DNA of 64,000 nt from assembly GCA_036172665.1 (NCBI GenBank), contig CM069874.1, forward strand, positions 25,193,946-25,257,945, read 5' to 3'. The position numbers and the translations under genes are program-made. This DNA is from Prosopocoilus inquinatus. Lineage: Eukaryota; Arthropoda; Insecta; Coleoptera; Lucanidae. Below the pieces are notes generated by a model. That model worked only from the letters and a program-made list of their open reading frames with translations. It was not told where the DNA came from and ran no database searches. How positions within the stretch are numbered: the first letter of the stretch is position 1; the number at the start of each line of letters is the position of its first letter. Positions 34,305 through 44,870 of the stretch are shown piece after piece.

Positions 34305-37300
34305 TCACATAGAGAGGTACCCGCGGGCCTGATTGCGTCTTCTTCCTATGAGGTATGTTATAAGCACGATTACTATCAAAGCTGCCAGTGCACATCCTAC
34401 AGCAATTGGGACGATATCAGGCGTTTCATATGGCTCACAATCAACAGCTGAGAACAAGAAAAAAAATTTAACTTACGATAACAAAAACATACTATTGTTC
34501 TTACCTTCAGCAAAAGTTTTCGCATCAGTTACATTGTAGAAAGCTTGAAACTGTAAGTCACTTATTTTAATAGTGCTTTGTGTTAGTTGTGCTGTGATAT
34601 TCTTGCTCTCTGTTAAGTTCAGCGTTTGCAGTTTATCACACTTGTAAGAATTCTTCAAAGGTGTAACAAAGTCGTCTTTAGCGTGGATAAGCACTTTATT
34701 AGGTTCTAAAATGTAATGATTGATTAAATTACACAGAACTCTTCCATAACAATTTCATACCTTTAGCATCGGGGAAAGTTGTCTTATCCAACGTAATATT
34801 AATAAAGATTTCAGCCAGGTCAAATTTGGTTCCGTTCTTATTAAATGTCAGAGAAATGGTCTGATTTTTGTTCGTTCCATTGTGCACAGCAGCCCAATTC
34901 AAGTTGATTACCTGAGATGTATTGCCGCAAGTACCGGTAGCGTTAGCGTTTTCCCAAATAATCAGTTGTCCTTCTTGTGCTGTGTTGTTCCCTGTGTTGT
35001 AAGTAAACTCGATGATTGCAGCCATTTTCAATAAGATGCATGAGACGTTTGATGAGGGGTAATCTATATGCCAGGTTCCAGGGACCGGTGTGGGAGTTGG
35101 TGGTGTTGGTTTAGGTGAGGGAGTTGGTGCAGTTGTTGGTTTGGGTGTGGTAATTGGGGTAGGAGTTGGTTTGGGTGTGGTGCTGGTGGTTGGGGGAGAT
35201 GTTGGTGTTGTAGGAGGAGGTGTTGGTTTTGTAGGGGGAGAAGTTGGTGGTGAAGTTGGTTTTGTAGTGGGAGTAGTTGGTGGTGATGTAGTGGTTGTAC
35301 TATTTGGTGGTTCCGTAGGAGGAGGAACCGGCGTAGATGGTATTGGTTGCGGAGGTACATTCTCATCTGCAACTAAGAAAAAAATATTAATCAGTCTGCT
35401 ACCATATTTTCCATTCTATGTGTGTATGTTTGTTATTCTTGTCAATTTACAATAAATGCAAAGAGAAGATGAGAATCTAAAAACACAAAGTAATGGAAAG
35501 AGCTTTCAATAAAAGATTTTACTTTACGTTAGAATTAAAATTTTGAAAAACCGTGCAATTTACAATGAATAGGTAATTAATTTATTTTGTGCCTTAATTG
35601 TTATAACTAAAGGCGGACACATAAAAATTATAAGGAATTAAAAAAAAAACGTCATTAGCTAATAAAATTGTTTTTTTTTTTTGTTTCAAAATACGAACTG
35701 AAACAATATTATACATAAAAAATAACATAGATATATGAATGAATTAAACAATATTTTAATGTATATCACTGTGTTAACACAAGAATTGTGACTGTAGTTT
35801 CGGCATATAATGTCATTATAAAATAATGACAACAGTACGTTAAAATACAATACAATAAATGTCATCATCATCATTTTTTATTTATTTTATACTCCGTGAT
35901 TCAGAAATGTCTCCCGATATTTCCAGAGTGAATAGAACATCAGAAAATAAGGTCACCTTTTTGTATATTCTTTTCCAAGTGAATAATAAGGGAGTTATAA
36001 GCTACGAAAGAGGGATGAAAAATAAGTATTGTTTTTTTATAATCTTATGGATTATTCAAGTTATCAAACTAAATTTTAAATTAAAGTCAAGTATAAGGCA
36101 TATAAAAAATTATATAAATACGTGACCTTATTTTTTGATGTTCTATTCATCCCGAAAATATCAGAAGACATTTCTGAATCACGGTGTATTTGTACTTGAA
36201 TAATTATGTGCAGTTTAAATATTTTATAAATATTTACTTTTTATACATCTTTTAATTGCCGGTTTCTTCATAGACAAAAGGACGTTAAATTTAAGTTTAT
36301 TATAGTGTGACATTTGAGGTTATAAATATTGCGTAGGTCATATTCTAAGGTCTAAGGTGATGTTTAAGTTTCATTTTAAAAGGACGTTTAAGTTTCTTTT
36401 TAAGCTGTTCTACGTTTAAGCGGTTAAAGTCAAACAATAGTCTTATAAATAGACCGGAATTTTAAGGTAGATATACATATTAAGCAAGTGATTACCGGCT
36501 AAAACTTATAACATATTATCTGTTTACAAAACTCCCCGAGTCTGAATTCACATTGCACGAAAAAAAAAACAGAAACAGAAAGGAAAGTTCTGTATTTACG
36601 GATTATTAAAAAAATGAAGTTGATTCTTGTCCGATGAGAAACGTTTATTTACTTTCTTCACTCTTTACTAAGCTAATAATCTATAGCGAAACGTTGAGAG
36701 TATTTCCATTCATAATTCTGTCCGGTTAAAGTTTAAAAAACTTTTTACTTACGGATTATTGTACAGATCAGATAGTTCTCATTGGTAGACTAATTTTCCG
36801 TTTCCGTTTTTACGTGCAATGCGAATTCACGCTGAAGTTGACAATTCCACATGTAAATTTTAGGTGCGATTGATAAATAAATGTGTGTATTTGACCCTTA
36901 ATGTTGACGTTATTGACCGTTAAATACAATCGGTTACAAGAGCAGATATTAATACTAATCAAATGCTCAACATTTTCAGTTTGAAGGTCTTGAAAGCAGA
37001 AACGTAATTGGAGTTTCGTGAACAGATTTTTTTTAATTACTAAAAATACAACAATAAAATCATTTCATTAGTTTACTAGTTTTGTAACACTCTTTTGTTT
37101 CATATTTTGGTTACATTTTTTTTTTTGCTTACATGAGTTTACAGTTTAGTTTATCGTTGATTTATTTTATTTTTAAAGTATATTCGAAAGCAAAAGATAA
37201 CTAGTGAACAATTACAGTTTCCTGTAATTTTTCTTGCTCCAAAATGGCAAGGTACTGTTAAAAACAAGTTCACAGGTGACACGCACTGTAAGAGAGTTCT

Positions 37301-38780
37301 CCATCCTGTGTTTATACATGAGGTTAAAACAAGATGAAGATATTATACTTTGAGAGCACACTCGAGCAACCAGTCGAAAACGCTACGAGAAAGCTTTTAA
37401 ATATGACAAGCTCTGTGAATAAAAATAAATGTAAAAATATTCAGGATGATTCATATAACATATTTTCATTATTAAAATACATGAAAACAAGAGGTGAAAA
37501 TGCATGAATAAAATCGGAAGCTACAGTGCAGCGTGATTCCTTCATTTCGTTCATCTGAATTAAATTGTTCGAAAAGATTCGTTCGAAACAACTCAATCGT
37601 TCGTGAACGACACAACTCTACTAATTACACTAATAATTGTCAGTTTTGTTACCAAATTTCTTACTAGAACACTTGCCGGTTGTACTTTTCACGAGGCAAC
37701 ACCGCCTGGAGTCCTTTAATTTGTGAACACATAATAGGTGCTTTCTTTCGCTCGCAAAGTCGTGATCCAAACGTGTTTTGATTCAAAAACAGACATTATT
37801 TTCTTTGAATATCTCTATTTTTTAAAACTTGTTTGGATTGAATTATGGTTATTTACAAAGAACTGTCAATCAAAAATTCAAGTCAGGTGTTTTCTTGCAA
37901 CAACTACGAAATTCAGGTCCAAACTATTCGAAACACGATTCAAACTTTTAAGTGAAAGAAAGCACCTAATAATGCATTCAAGATAAAAAAGGAAAAAGTT
38001 CTCAGAAATCAATTTTTCATGTTCAGTCACAAAACCAATAAAAAAAAACGCCTCTTATCATCGTGCAACACCAACCCAAATCAAACAGACCTGTCTGAAA
38101 AAAAAAACACATTTTTTTGTCCTTTTGATTCCTTGGCCTGGGTCCTTCGTTATCAAAGAAAACATGTATGTTTTTTTCCCTGAATTTGAAGATTATGATT
38201 GTGAATAAGCAAAATTGCAGTCTATTGATAACAACTTATTTCCGATTACAACAAAAATATAATTATCTTCGCCACTTAGTCATGGCGTTATCTCATAATA
38301 ACTAACACACTGATAAAGAGGGGGCCATACATATTATTCATGTTTTTCTAACACATAAAAGAATTTGATATCGATTCACAAAACGCCTCTTATTCTCTCT
38401 CTCCCTAAATAAACCCTTTCGAAATGTTTGATTTGCATTTGCGTTGATAAGGAATGTCAATAAGACGGAGCTAAATGACCTTCGTTGGTTTAGTAAAACG
38501 CAGACATACGGTACGCTGTTGGTATTTTACATGCGGAAAAAAAGAAACGAAAAACTGATTTTTCGGTATAATTAATGCATAACAAATGATATTAAATTAT
38601 TGTAGAAGGAAATTATCACAATTTATAAATCGTAACAGTACAAGATCACGTGATAGCACAGTGACCTGAAGTATGTTATGCTACAAAAAAGACGTATTTT
38701 ACAGGCAATATTTGGGGTTACTTACATGTCGATACTGTTAGTAGAGCACATATTACGAAGTAGTAATTTATTCTCGCCAT
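34305..38780 (-). CDS. Lamp1: Lysosome-associated membrane glycoprotein (LAMP family), four exons
   Basis: Exons are 38726-38780, 34761-35372, 34505-34705 and 34305-34447, in frame to 336 residues. Exon 1 encodes a signal peptide (M-A-R-I-N-Y-Y then hydrophobic), likely cut before DEN. Residues about 25-120 are a Pro/Thr/Ser-rich stalk, expected to be heavily O-glycosylated. One LAMP luminal domain follows, with four cysteines in the family's two-disulfide arrangement (VSC, GTC, YKC, VDC) and many NXT/S sequons (NGT, NQT, NLT, NIT, NVT). A transmembrane helix ([19 protein letters not shown]) leads to the tail [12 protein letters not shown]. Its end, GYLSM, fits the GYXX-hydrophobic lysosomal sorting signal at the exact C-terminus. 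The single domain suits an invertebrate LAMP1. The intron 1 MITEs are unrelated to function. Introns 2 and 3 are only 55 and 57 bp. Confidence 0.93.
35889..36189. mobile_element. 301-bp MITE with about 65-bp terminal inverted repeats, in LAMP intron 1
   Basis: The left end ATACTCCGTGATTCAGAAAT and the inverted right end ATACACCGTGATTCAGAAAT continue in step to AATAAGGTCAC. No coding sequence. The tips resemble those of the element at 53298-54256. Confidence 0.85.
36543..36830. mobile_element. MITE with GAATTCACATTGCACG ends, interrupted by a retroelement fragment
   Basis: The left GAATTCACATTGCACG and right CGTGCAATGCGAATTC are complementary. Inside, TTACGGATTATT occurs at 36596-36607 and again at 36749-36760, framing an insertion of 141 bp. 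Confidence 0.75.
36608..36748 (+). mobile_element. Penelope-like fragment with a decayed hammerhead, 12-bp target duplication
   Basis: It contains TTGTCCGATGA, AGCTAATAATCTATAGC, GAAACGTTGAGAG and TGTCCGGTT, all matching the 58.25-kb palindrome. The CUGACGA strand has decayed to TTTACTA, so the ribozyme should be dead. Direct repeats of TTACGGATTATT on both sides are consistent with target-primed insertion. Confidence 0.6.
37736..37967. mobile_element. MITE of the GGTGCTTTCTTTCGC family, copy 2
   Basis: It starts AGGTGCTTTCTTTCGCTCGC and ends AAGTGAAAGAAAGCACCT, with AAT on both sides. 232 bp, non-coding. Confidence 0.8.
38646..38653. promoter_or_regulatory. TCACGTGA (CLEAR-type) box in LAMP intron 1
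   Basis: The palindrome TCACGTGA lies about 73 bp inside intron 1 of the LAMP gene. It is the core of the CLEAR element bound by MITF/TFEB on lysosomal genes. The gene class and the promoter-proximal position make it plausible; one 8-mer alone is modest evidence. Confidence 0.45.
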
Positions 38781-40040
38781 GTTTCTCGTGCAAGTGCCTC
38801 AAAAGAAAGAAATAATGCTACTTTTGCACCTTATTGTTTTTCATGCACGCCGCAGGCAGCACAAACTGTCAACTTGCTGAAAATTTCACTTATGAACTGT
38901 ATGGCGGCGTTGCCGTGTTTCCGGCATGCGTGTTGCACCTTCCCAAGTCACCGGTAGAACGCGGGAAATTTAAAGTATCAGGTAAATATAATACAGGCTG
39001 GGCCTTGAGTATCGATTCCTTCAAAAGCGCCTTAACTATTAATTACAAAAGAAAATGTCTTCTACAAAAGCTATCGCCTATAACGAGGTCTATATCAGCA
39101 AATTATTTTCGCATGTACAGCCTGTTCCAGAAGTGATTTATCTACCAAGCTTATACTTTTTGAAATGTAATATACTGTAATAAATTTTTATTGCAGATTT
39201 CGATAGATCTCTTAAAAATAAACATTTCTTATTCAGCCACCATAGCCCTGAATCGAAACATTTGCAATCTAGAGTTGTACAGTTGAATTAAAGAGCAAAA
39301 ATGTAGCGGTATTTTATTCATTAATCAGCGGCTAAAGAAATATCTTTAGTGTACCTAACTAATTATAAATGTAGGGTAGAATAATCCCTATGAGGCCTAG
39401 CAACATTTTTTTATATATGTACGTTTGCACAGAAACAATTGAATCTTAAAAGTTTAAATTACTCCAAAAATTAATGGAACGCCCTGTATGTTTTAATACA
39501 TTAGAATAGTTGTGTGCACTTACAATTATAACTACTATTTTCTTGACATAGTTCTTTGTCAAGAAAATAAACAAAAGAAAAGGGCACAATTACGTTTGTC
39601 TGTTAAATCTCAAAGAAGTATTGACATTTATAAATATTCCGAGAACTTAAGTTCACTATAAGAATTGATTACAGCTGAAATCTGAATTGCTAAAATTCTA
39701 ACAAATAAATAATAAAAATAACAATTCTTCAATTTATTTTCAACATCTAATCGATATCCGATGCCAAATCTAATATTACTTATTATTATTTTTAATTAAT
39801 TCAACCAAATATAATTGATATTCATCAGTTTCCAAGATATTGACTAAATTTTGAAAATAAATTGAAGAATTAGTAGAGTTAAATTTTAATTAGATGAATA
39901 TAACATTTTGAAGTTTTTTGTTTGAATTTCAGCAATTAGTTAATTTCAGCTGTAAGCAGTTCAACTTACGTTCTCTGATTATTTATAAACGTTAATAATT
40001 GGAAGAATTTTGTTGCAAATCGTTTTTGTTTGCAGTGAAA

Positions 40041-40108
40041 ACCTAGAGCAACCTCTGTACAGCTATTACAGCCCTGTTTAGGGCTTCGTCAGCAGAGACG
40101 TAGCTCGA
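40041..40108 (-). ncRNA. Hammerhead ribozyme, probably inactive
   Basis: The minus strand has CUGACGA, helix II AGCCC/GGGCU and a GUA cleavage site, but GAAA has become GUAA. A change at an invariant core position should greatly reduce or abolish cleavage. Confidence 0.65.
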
Positions 40109-40268
40109 AATTCCCACTGCAAACTAAAAATGACGTCCAATTTATTCGCAATTGCGATGTAATAGCGATGAACAGATAAAACAGCGACATCCTACGATCG
40201 TAGAATCTCGCTGTTTACATCGCAATTGCGAATAAGTTGGACAAGTCGTGTTTGGTTTGCAGCGGAAA

Positions 40269-40336
40269 TTCGAGCTACGTTTCTGCTGACGAAGCCCGAA
40301 ATAGGGCTGAAACAGCTGTACAGAAGCTGCTCGAGG
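40269..40336 (+). ncRNA. Type I hammerhead ribozyme, intact consensus
   Basis: CUGACGA is at 40286-40292, helix II AGCCC/GGGCU at 40293-40308 and GAAA at 40309-40312. The palindromic helix III ACAGCUGU ends at 40319, and A17 is at 40320 (GUA). Helix I has six pairs next to the core (TTTCTG with CAGAAG, one wobble). A 5/3-base internal loop follows, then an outer helix (TTCGAG with CTCGAG/AG). This is the best-paired hammerhead in the window. Confidence 0.85.
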
Positions 40337-41044
40337 TTTTCACTGCAATCAAAAACGATTTACAACAAATTTTTTTAAAACTTTCATCATGCTTTGACAG
40401 CAAGACTTATTACGTAGCAAACCCGCTTCAATTTGTCATCCTACTGGATACCTAAGAAACATAATTTAACAAGCTATTGGAATGTGTTAAAATTTATATT
40501 TAATTTTTTGAGTAATTCAAACTGTTAAGTTTCAATTGTTTCGGTGCAAATGTGCAGGCACACTAAAAATATTTTTTGACCGCTGGTAAATAAATAATTT
40601 TTGAATAAAATACCTCTACATTTTTGTTCTTCAATTCAATTGAGTAGCTATAGATTACGAATACTTCGATTCAGGGCTTTAGTTGCTGATTTTTAAGTGA
40701 TCTATCGAAATCTGCAATAAAAATTGGTACGTTCCATTTAAAAAAGTATAAGATTGGTAGATAACTCACTTATGAAACATGCTGTATATGTGAAAAAAAA
40801 TTACTAATATACATCTCGTTAAAGGCGATTCGATACCAATGGCCCAGCCTGGGTATACGAGTGAATTTAAATGTAAAAAAATAATTTTTAGGCGACACTG
40901 TGGTATGAAAATGAAATAATTTTTAATTTTAATCGTTGTTTTTAATTAAAGTTGTTGACGAAAAAATTAAGAAATCGAACTTCAATAATTCATTCAGAAA
41001 TGTAGTTACGTGAAGTATGATCACGACTGATCAATTAAGGAATC

Positions 41045-41296
41045 AATTCTATAACTGGGCTGCAGTCAAAAAAGGTTTATAGTAATACTCTTTTAAAGTT
41101 CAACCGAGCTCTCGGTTTAACCTTGTGTACTCACTAAGAAGTAAGTAATCATGAAATTGTTCTTAGTATTAATTATTAATTTTAAAATTTGTTTTGTAGA
41201 AACCTTGATAAACGAAATAAATTTTTCGAAAGCTTGGTTGAACTTTAAAAGAGTATTACTATCAACCTTTTTTGACTGCAGACCAGTTATAGAATT
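41045..41296. mobile_element. 250-bp foldback MITE
   Basis: The left arm ATTCTATAACTGGGCTGCAG onward and the right arm ending CTGCAGACCAGTTATAGAAT are complementary over about 60 bp. The loop is AT-rich. Confidence 0.75.
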
Positions 41297-41397
41297 GAAA
41301 TCTAGTTACGTATTGGTTCCAATTACATGTTTTAAAAATTCTCTGAAAAATTTGCAATTAGTGTCTTGTCATGGAGTATAAAATTAAGAAAATAAAT

Positions 41398-41791
41398 AAA
41401 CAGATAATTAATATAAACAATCATAGTTACAATATGTTTTCCTGTAATTCACTTTTTTATTCTATCCAGTAAGATTATTGTTGTAATTTAATATTTAGTT
41501 GTATAAACTTTATATGTTTACCTCTGCATTTTTCATTCTAATCGCTGATTAATGAAAAATAATCTTTGATTATTTTTTATCATTAATCAGCGATTAGAAT
41601 GATTAATGAAAAATAATCTTTGATTATTTTTTATCATTAATCAGCGATTAGAATGAAAAATGCAGAGGTAAACATATAAAGTTTATACAACTAAATATTA
41701 AATTACAACAATAATCTTACTGGATAGAATAAAAAAGTGAATTACAGGAAAACATATTGTAACTATGATTGTTTATATTAATTATCTGTTT
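41398..41791. repeat. 394-bp, apparently perfect long palindrome with a duplicated centre
   Basis: Arms of about 165 bp look identical as reverse complements by eye. The centre contains a hairpin (CATTCTAATCGCTGATTAAT and complement), part of which is repeated in tandem (ATTAATGAAAAATAATC twice). It may be a very young foldback element or a snap-back assembly artefact. Confidence 0.85.
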
Positions 41792-42572
41792 CAAAGATTA
41801 TTTTTCATCATATTGAGCTGTTAGTTGTTGGACATTTTTCACTTCATCATAAAAATCCAACAAGTTTTCAATTATATTTATTAATTATTTTTTAAGCGTA
41901 TATGCTGTTTGAAAACCTTTATACTAGGTTTTCAAATATCTGTTGATGACAATTTTGAACTAAGAAATCGAAATATTTTTGTAATTGAAACACGATTTTT
42001 TCCGATGAAAATTATTATAAAATGTATAAATAATTTTATGCAGAAAATTATAATTTAGCTTTCAAACACCCAGGGAAACGTCAACAAAATTTTCCCTTTT
42101 TCTAAGAATCCGCACAAAAGTAATTTTATATTTTATAATAAAATATTTTCGTATTCACAAATTCCTAGTTTAGTTTCACAACAAGCTTCAAATATCTTAT
42201 ATACCATGAAGTTTTTAAAGCTTTCTCTTTCTTTCGAGGTCTGATCGGTTTCTAAAATGTTTCGTCACAGACTTCGTAACTTTTTAACTTCAGTGCGAGA
42301 ATTTCCGTATGATGGAAGAAATTATTAAATTGAAAATTTATTTATACTTTATTTTCTGTCAATACGATTTGTTATGTATTTTTTTTCATAGAGCATAATT
42401 AATAACATAGGCGCCGGATTTTCCAAATATTGTCGGGTGCAATTTTTGTCGATAGATCAGTTTATAATATGTCTAAGACATATAATTTGTTCACAAATGA
42501 AAAGACCACTGCCGGTGTTGCCTTATGACAAATACAACTGGCAACAGCGTCCTAGTTAGAAACTCGATAACA

Positions 42573-42865
42573 GGTGCTTTCTTTCGCATAAAAGTTTGAA
42601 TCTGTTTTCGACTAGTTTGAATCTGGATTCTATAGTTGTTGCAACAAACACCTCAGCTTTGAATTATTGATATGATAATTCGCCTGCAAATAACTGCAAT
42701 TCAATCAAAACGAAATATAAAATTGTTTAATTCGAAGGGAGAAGGAAATTACCAATCTGATCTGAAATTTCAAGGAGAGTGGGCATTAATCCGTTTGCAA
42801 AAGAATGTCTGTCTTTGAATCTAAATGCGTTTGGATCACGTTTTTGTGAGCAAAAGAAAATACCT
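42573..42865. mobile_element. MITE of the GGTGCTTTCTTTCGC family, copy 3
   Basis: It starts AGGTGCTTTCTTTCGCATAA and ends GTGAGCAAAAGAAAATACCT. It holds the empty counterpart (AAAAGAATGTCTG) of the 17162 insertion. Confidence 0.75.
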
Positions 42866-42970
42866 AATAAAGTGACAAGTTTATGAAATAAATGACAAGG
42901 TTATGAGTTCTGAATTTTTAATAATTACGATAGATTAATGGTTGATGAGTATTTCTTTCATTTTAACAGT

Positions 42971-43353
42971 AAGTGCTTTCTTTCGCTTAAAAGTTTGAAT
43001 CTAGTTTCGAATAGTTTAAAACTGGATTCCGTAGTTGTCGCAACAAAACATCTCAGATTTAAATTATTGACTGACAATTCCTATGCAAATAACAGCAAAT
43101 CGATCCAAACCAGTCCAAACAATACATAAAAATAGTTTGATTCGAAAAGGAAGGGGGATTATATAATATATAATATATAATATATAATATATAATATATA
43201 ATATATAATATATAATATATAATATATAATATATAATATATAATATATAATATATAATATATAATATATAATATATAATATATAATATATAAGGGTCTGT
43301 CTATGAAACTAAACGTGTTTGGCCCAAGTTTTTGTGAGCGAAAGAAAGCATCT
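42971..43353. mobile_element. MITE of the GGTGCTTTCTTTCGC family, copy 4, with a microsatellite inside
   Basis: It starts AAGTGCTTTCTTTCGCTTAA and ends GTGAGCGAAAGAAAGCATCT. The extra length relative to its relatives is the heptamer array at 43160-43292. Confidence 0.75.
43160..43292. repeat. (ATATAAT)n microsatellite, about 19 uninterrupted units
   Basis: The 7-base unit repeats without visible interruption for 133 bp. It produces a spurious open frame rich in Ile and Tyr. Confidence 0.95.
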
Positions 43354-43506
43354 AGTGAAAAGGTTTGTTTTCCATTGGCATGGCATTGAGAAGGATAAGT
43401 ATTTAAATTGATTTGCAAATACCTTGACAGGCATGACATGAAACTTCAAATATCTTACCAACTTATCATCAGGGATGACGAAAGAGATAACATGAAACTT
43501 AAACTT

Positions 43507-43638
43507 AAATATTATCAATGACATGAAACTTCAAATATCTTACCAACTTAGTATCAGCGAGGAGGAAAGAGAGCTCTTTCCTCATCCCTGATACTAAGTT
43601 GGTATGATATTTGAAGTTTCATGTCATTGATAATATTT
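43507..43638. repeat. 132-bp palindrome, AAATATTATCAATGACATG arms
   Basis: The arms are nearly perfect and meet at GAGAGCTCTTT. Part of the left arm is also directly repeated at about 43430-43480. Confidence 0.8.
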
Positions 43639-43716
43639 TACAGGGGAATTGTGTTTTATAACAACATAATGCAACAGGTGGTGGTTTTTTGATTTGTGAA
43701 CAAATAATAGGTACAC

Positions 43717-43796
43717 TAATAGCGTTTTCTACTGATGTGCACTATTACGAACTGAGTGTGCACTCAGTGCATTAGTGCACGTCAGTAGAAAAAGCT
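43717..43796. repeat. Short foldback repeat, AGCGTTTTCTACTGATGTGC arms
   Basis: Arms of about 35 bp are complementary (TTTTCTACTG...CAGTAGAAAA), with GTGCACT words at the centre. Confidence 0.65.
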
Positions 43797-44427
43797 ACAT
43801 TTAAGTATGCTGTATTCCTGTTTTGGACGATAAACCAGGAAGAGCTAGCAATATTTTAAACAATTTCTGAATTTCTAGTAGGTAATCCTGTCAATTGCGG
43901 ATTTTCTTTAAAAAACTGTGTAATGTCAAAAAAATTCAGCGTCAAATAATTTCTGCTTCTTTAAATTTAGCAAACAAAAAGACACTACTTTGTCGGGTGC
44001 TCTCTAATACTTTTGCACCCAACAAAATCATTTGTCAGGTGCACAAGGCCCTTGCACCCGACGAAGTGGCGCCTATGACTAATAACATAACATCTATGTT
44101 TTAAATTTGCGAGTTTTTCTTTGTATTTCGTTTTTATTAATAAATGGAACTAAAAAAGGATAGTGATAGTTTATGTTGTTTCAGAACTATGCGATGTTTA
44201 ACGCAGCGGAAGTTTACACTTTTTATCTGTTTTATATTTGAGTGTTGCACTGGAGAAATAAAATAAATATTATAATCTGTCTAGAAAGTTTCCGGTAGAA
44301 TTTCTTTCGATATATGTATTTATTTCTTAGAAATCTTGTAGGTGTGGAAACACAACTTCTCCATTTTGTTTAAAAAAATTGATAAAATTAGTAAATGTAT
44401 TACCTACAAAACTGTAAACGTGTTAAA

Positions 44428-44870
44428 CGGATGTCTCAGAAAAACTATTCCTAACTTTCAGAAGTAGTAGATGGCACGTAATTTTCTAATTAAGCAACTT
44501 TTATTAATAAAGTTGTGACCGAAAATGGCTCCACGCCAAGTTAAAACGAAATAAAGATTAGAAATAATCTCAATGGAAAAAGTAACTTTTCTATTTATTT
44601 CCCGCAACTACAATATTTTATATTTATTATGATAACATGAAAAATTATAAAAACTGTTCAAATTTATGGCCTCCATTTTGTAATTGCTGGAAATAAATAG
44701 AAAAGTTATTTTTTGCATTGATATTATTTCTGGTCTTCATGTTCTTTATTCCGTTTTAACTTGACGTGGAACCATTTCCGGTCACAACTTTATTAATAAA
44801 AGTTACTTAATTAAATACATACCCTCTACTACTTCTGAAAGTTAGGAACAGTTATTCTGAGACATCTTGT
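44428..44870. mobile_element. 443-bp foldback MITE, CGGATGTCTCAGA ends
   Basis: Arms of about 190 bp (44428-44622 and 44680-44870) are reverse complements with a short AT-rich loop. GGTCACAACTTTATTAATAA occurs inverted on both sides. Confidence 0.8.

Larger units (their letters stand above)
40008..40450. mobile_element. Retrozyme-like repeat, copy C: two units head to head
   Basis: A minus-sense unit with hammerhead at 40041-40108 and a plus-sense unit with hammerhead at 40269-40336 meet near 40170-40230, where ACAGCGACATCCTACGATCG and its complement lie side by side. The plus unit keeps a fully consensus ribozyme; the minus unit is damaged. Confidence 0.75.
39115..40793. mobile_element. 1.7-kb foldback element containing other repeats
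   Basis: The arms, about 39115-39480 and 40495-40793, are diverged reverse complements (for instance TGCAGATTTCGATAGATC against its partner). They enclose a second inverted repeat (about 39640-39975) and retrozyme-like copy C (40008-40450). The left arm holds AATGGAACGCCCTGTATG, a word shared with the 10129 element. Confidence 0.65.

Noticed and set aside
35064..35455. Proline/glutamine-rich and glycine/valine-rich open frames on both strands
   Set aside because: They are alternative frames of the LAMP Pro/Thr stalk; the frame with splice continuity and the LAMP domain is the coding one.
38834..39136. A 100-residue plus-strand gene divergent from LAMP
   Set aside because: No recognisable domain; it runs into the foldback element at 39115, and the start region looks like the GC-richer LAMP promoter.
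43059..43439. A 126-residue protein with Ile/Tyr heptad repeats
   Set aside because: The repeats are a translation of the ATATAAT microsatellite.
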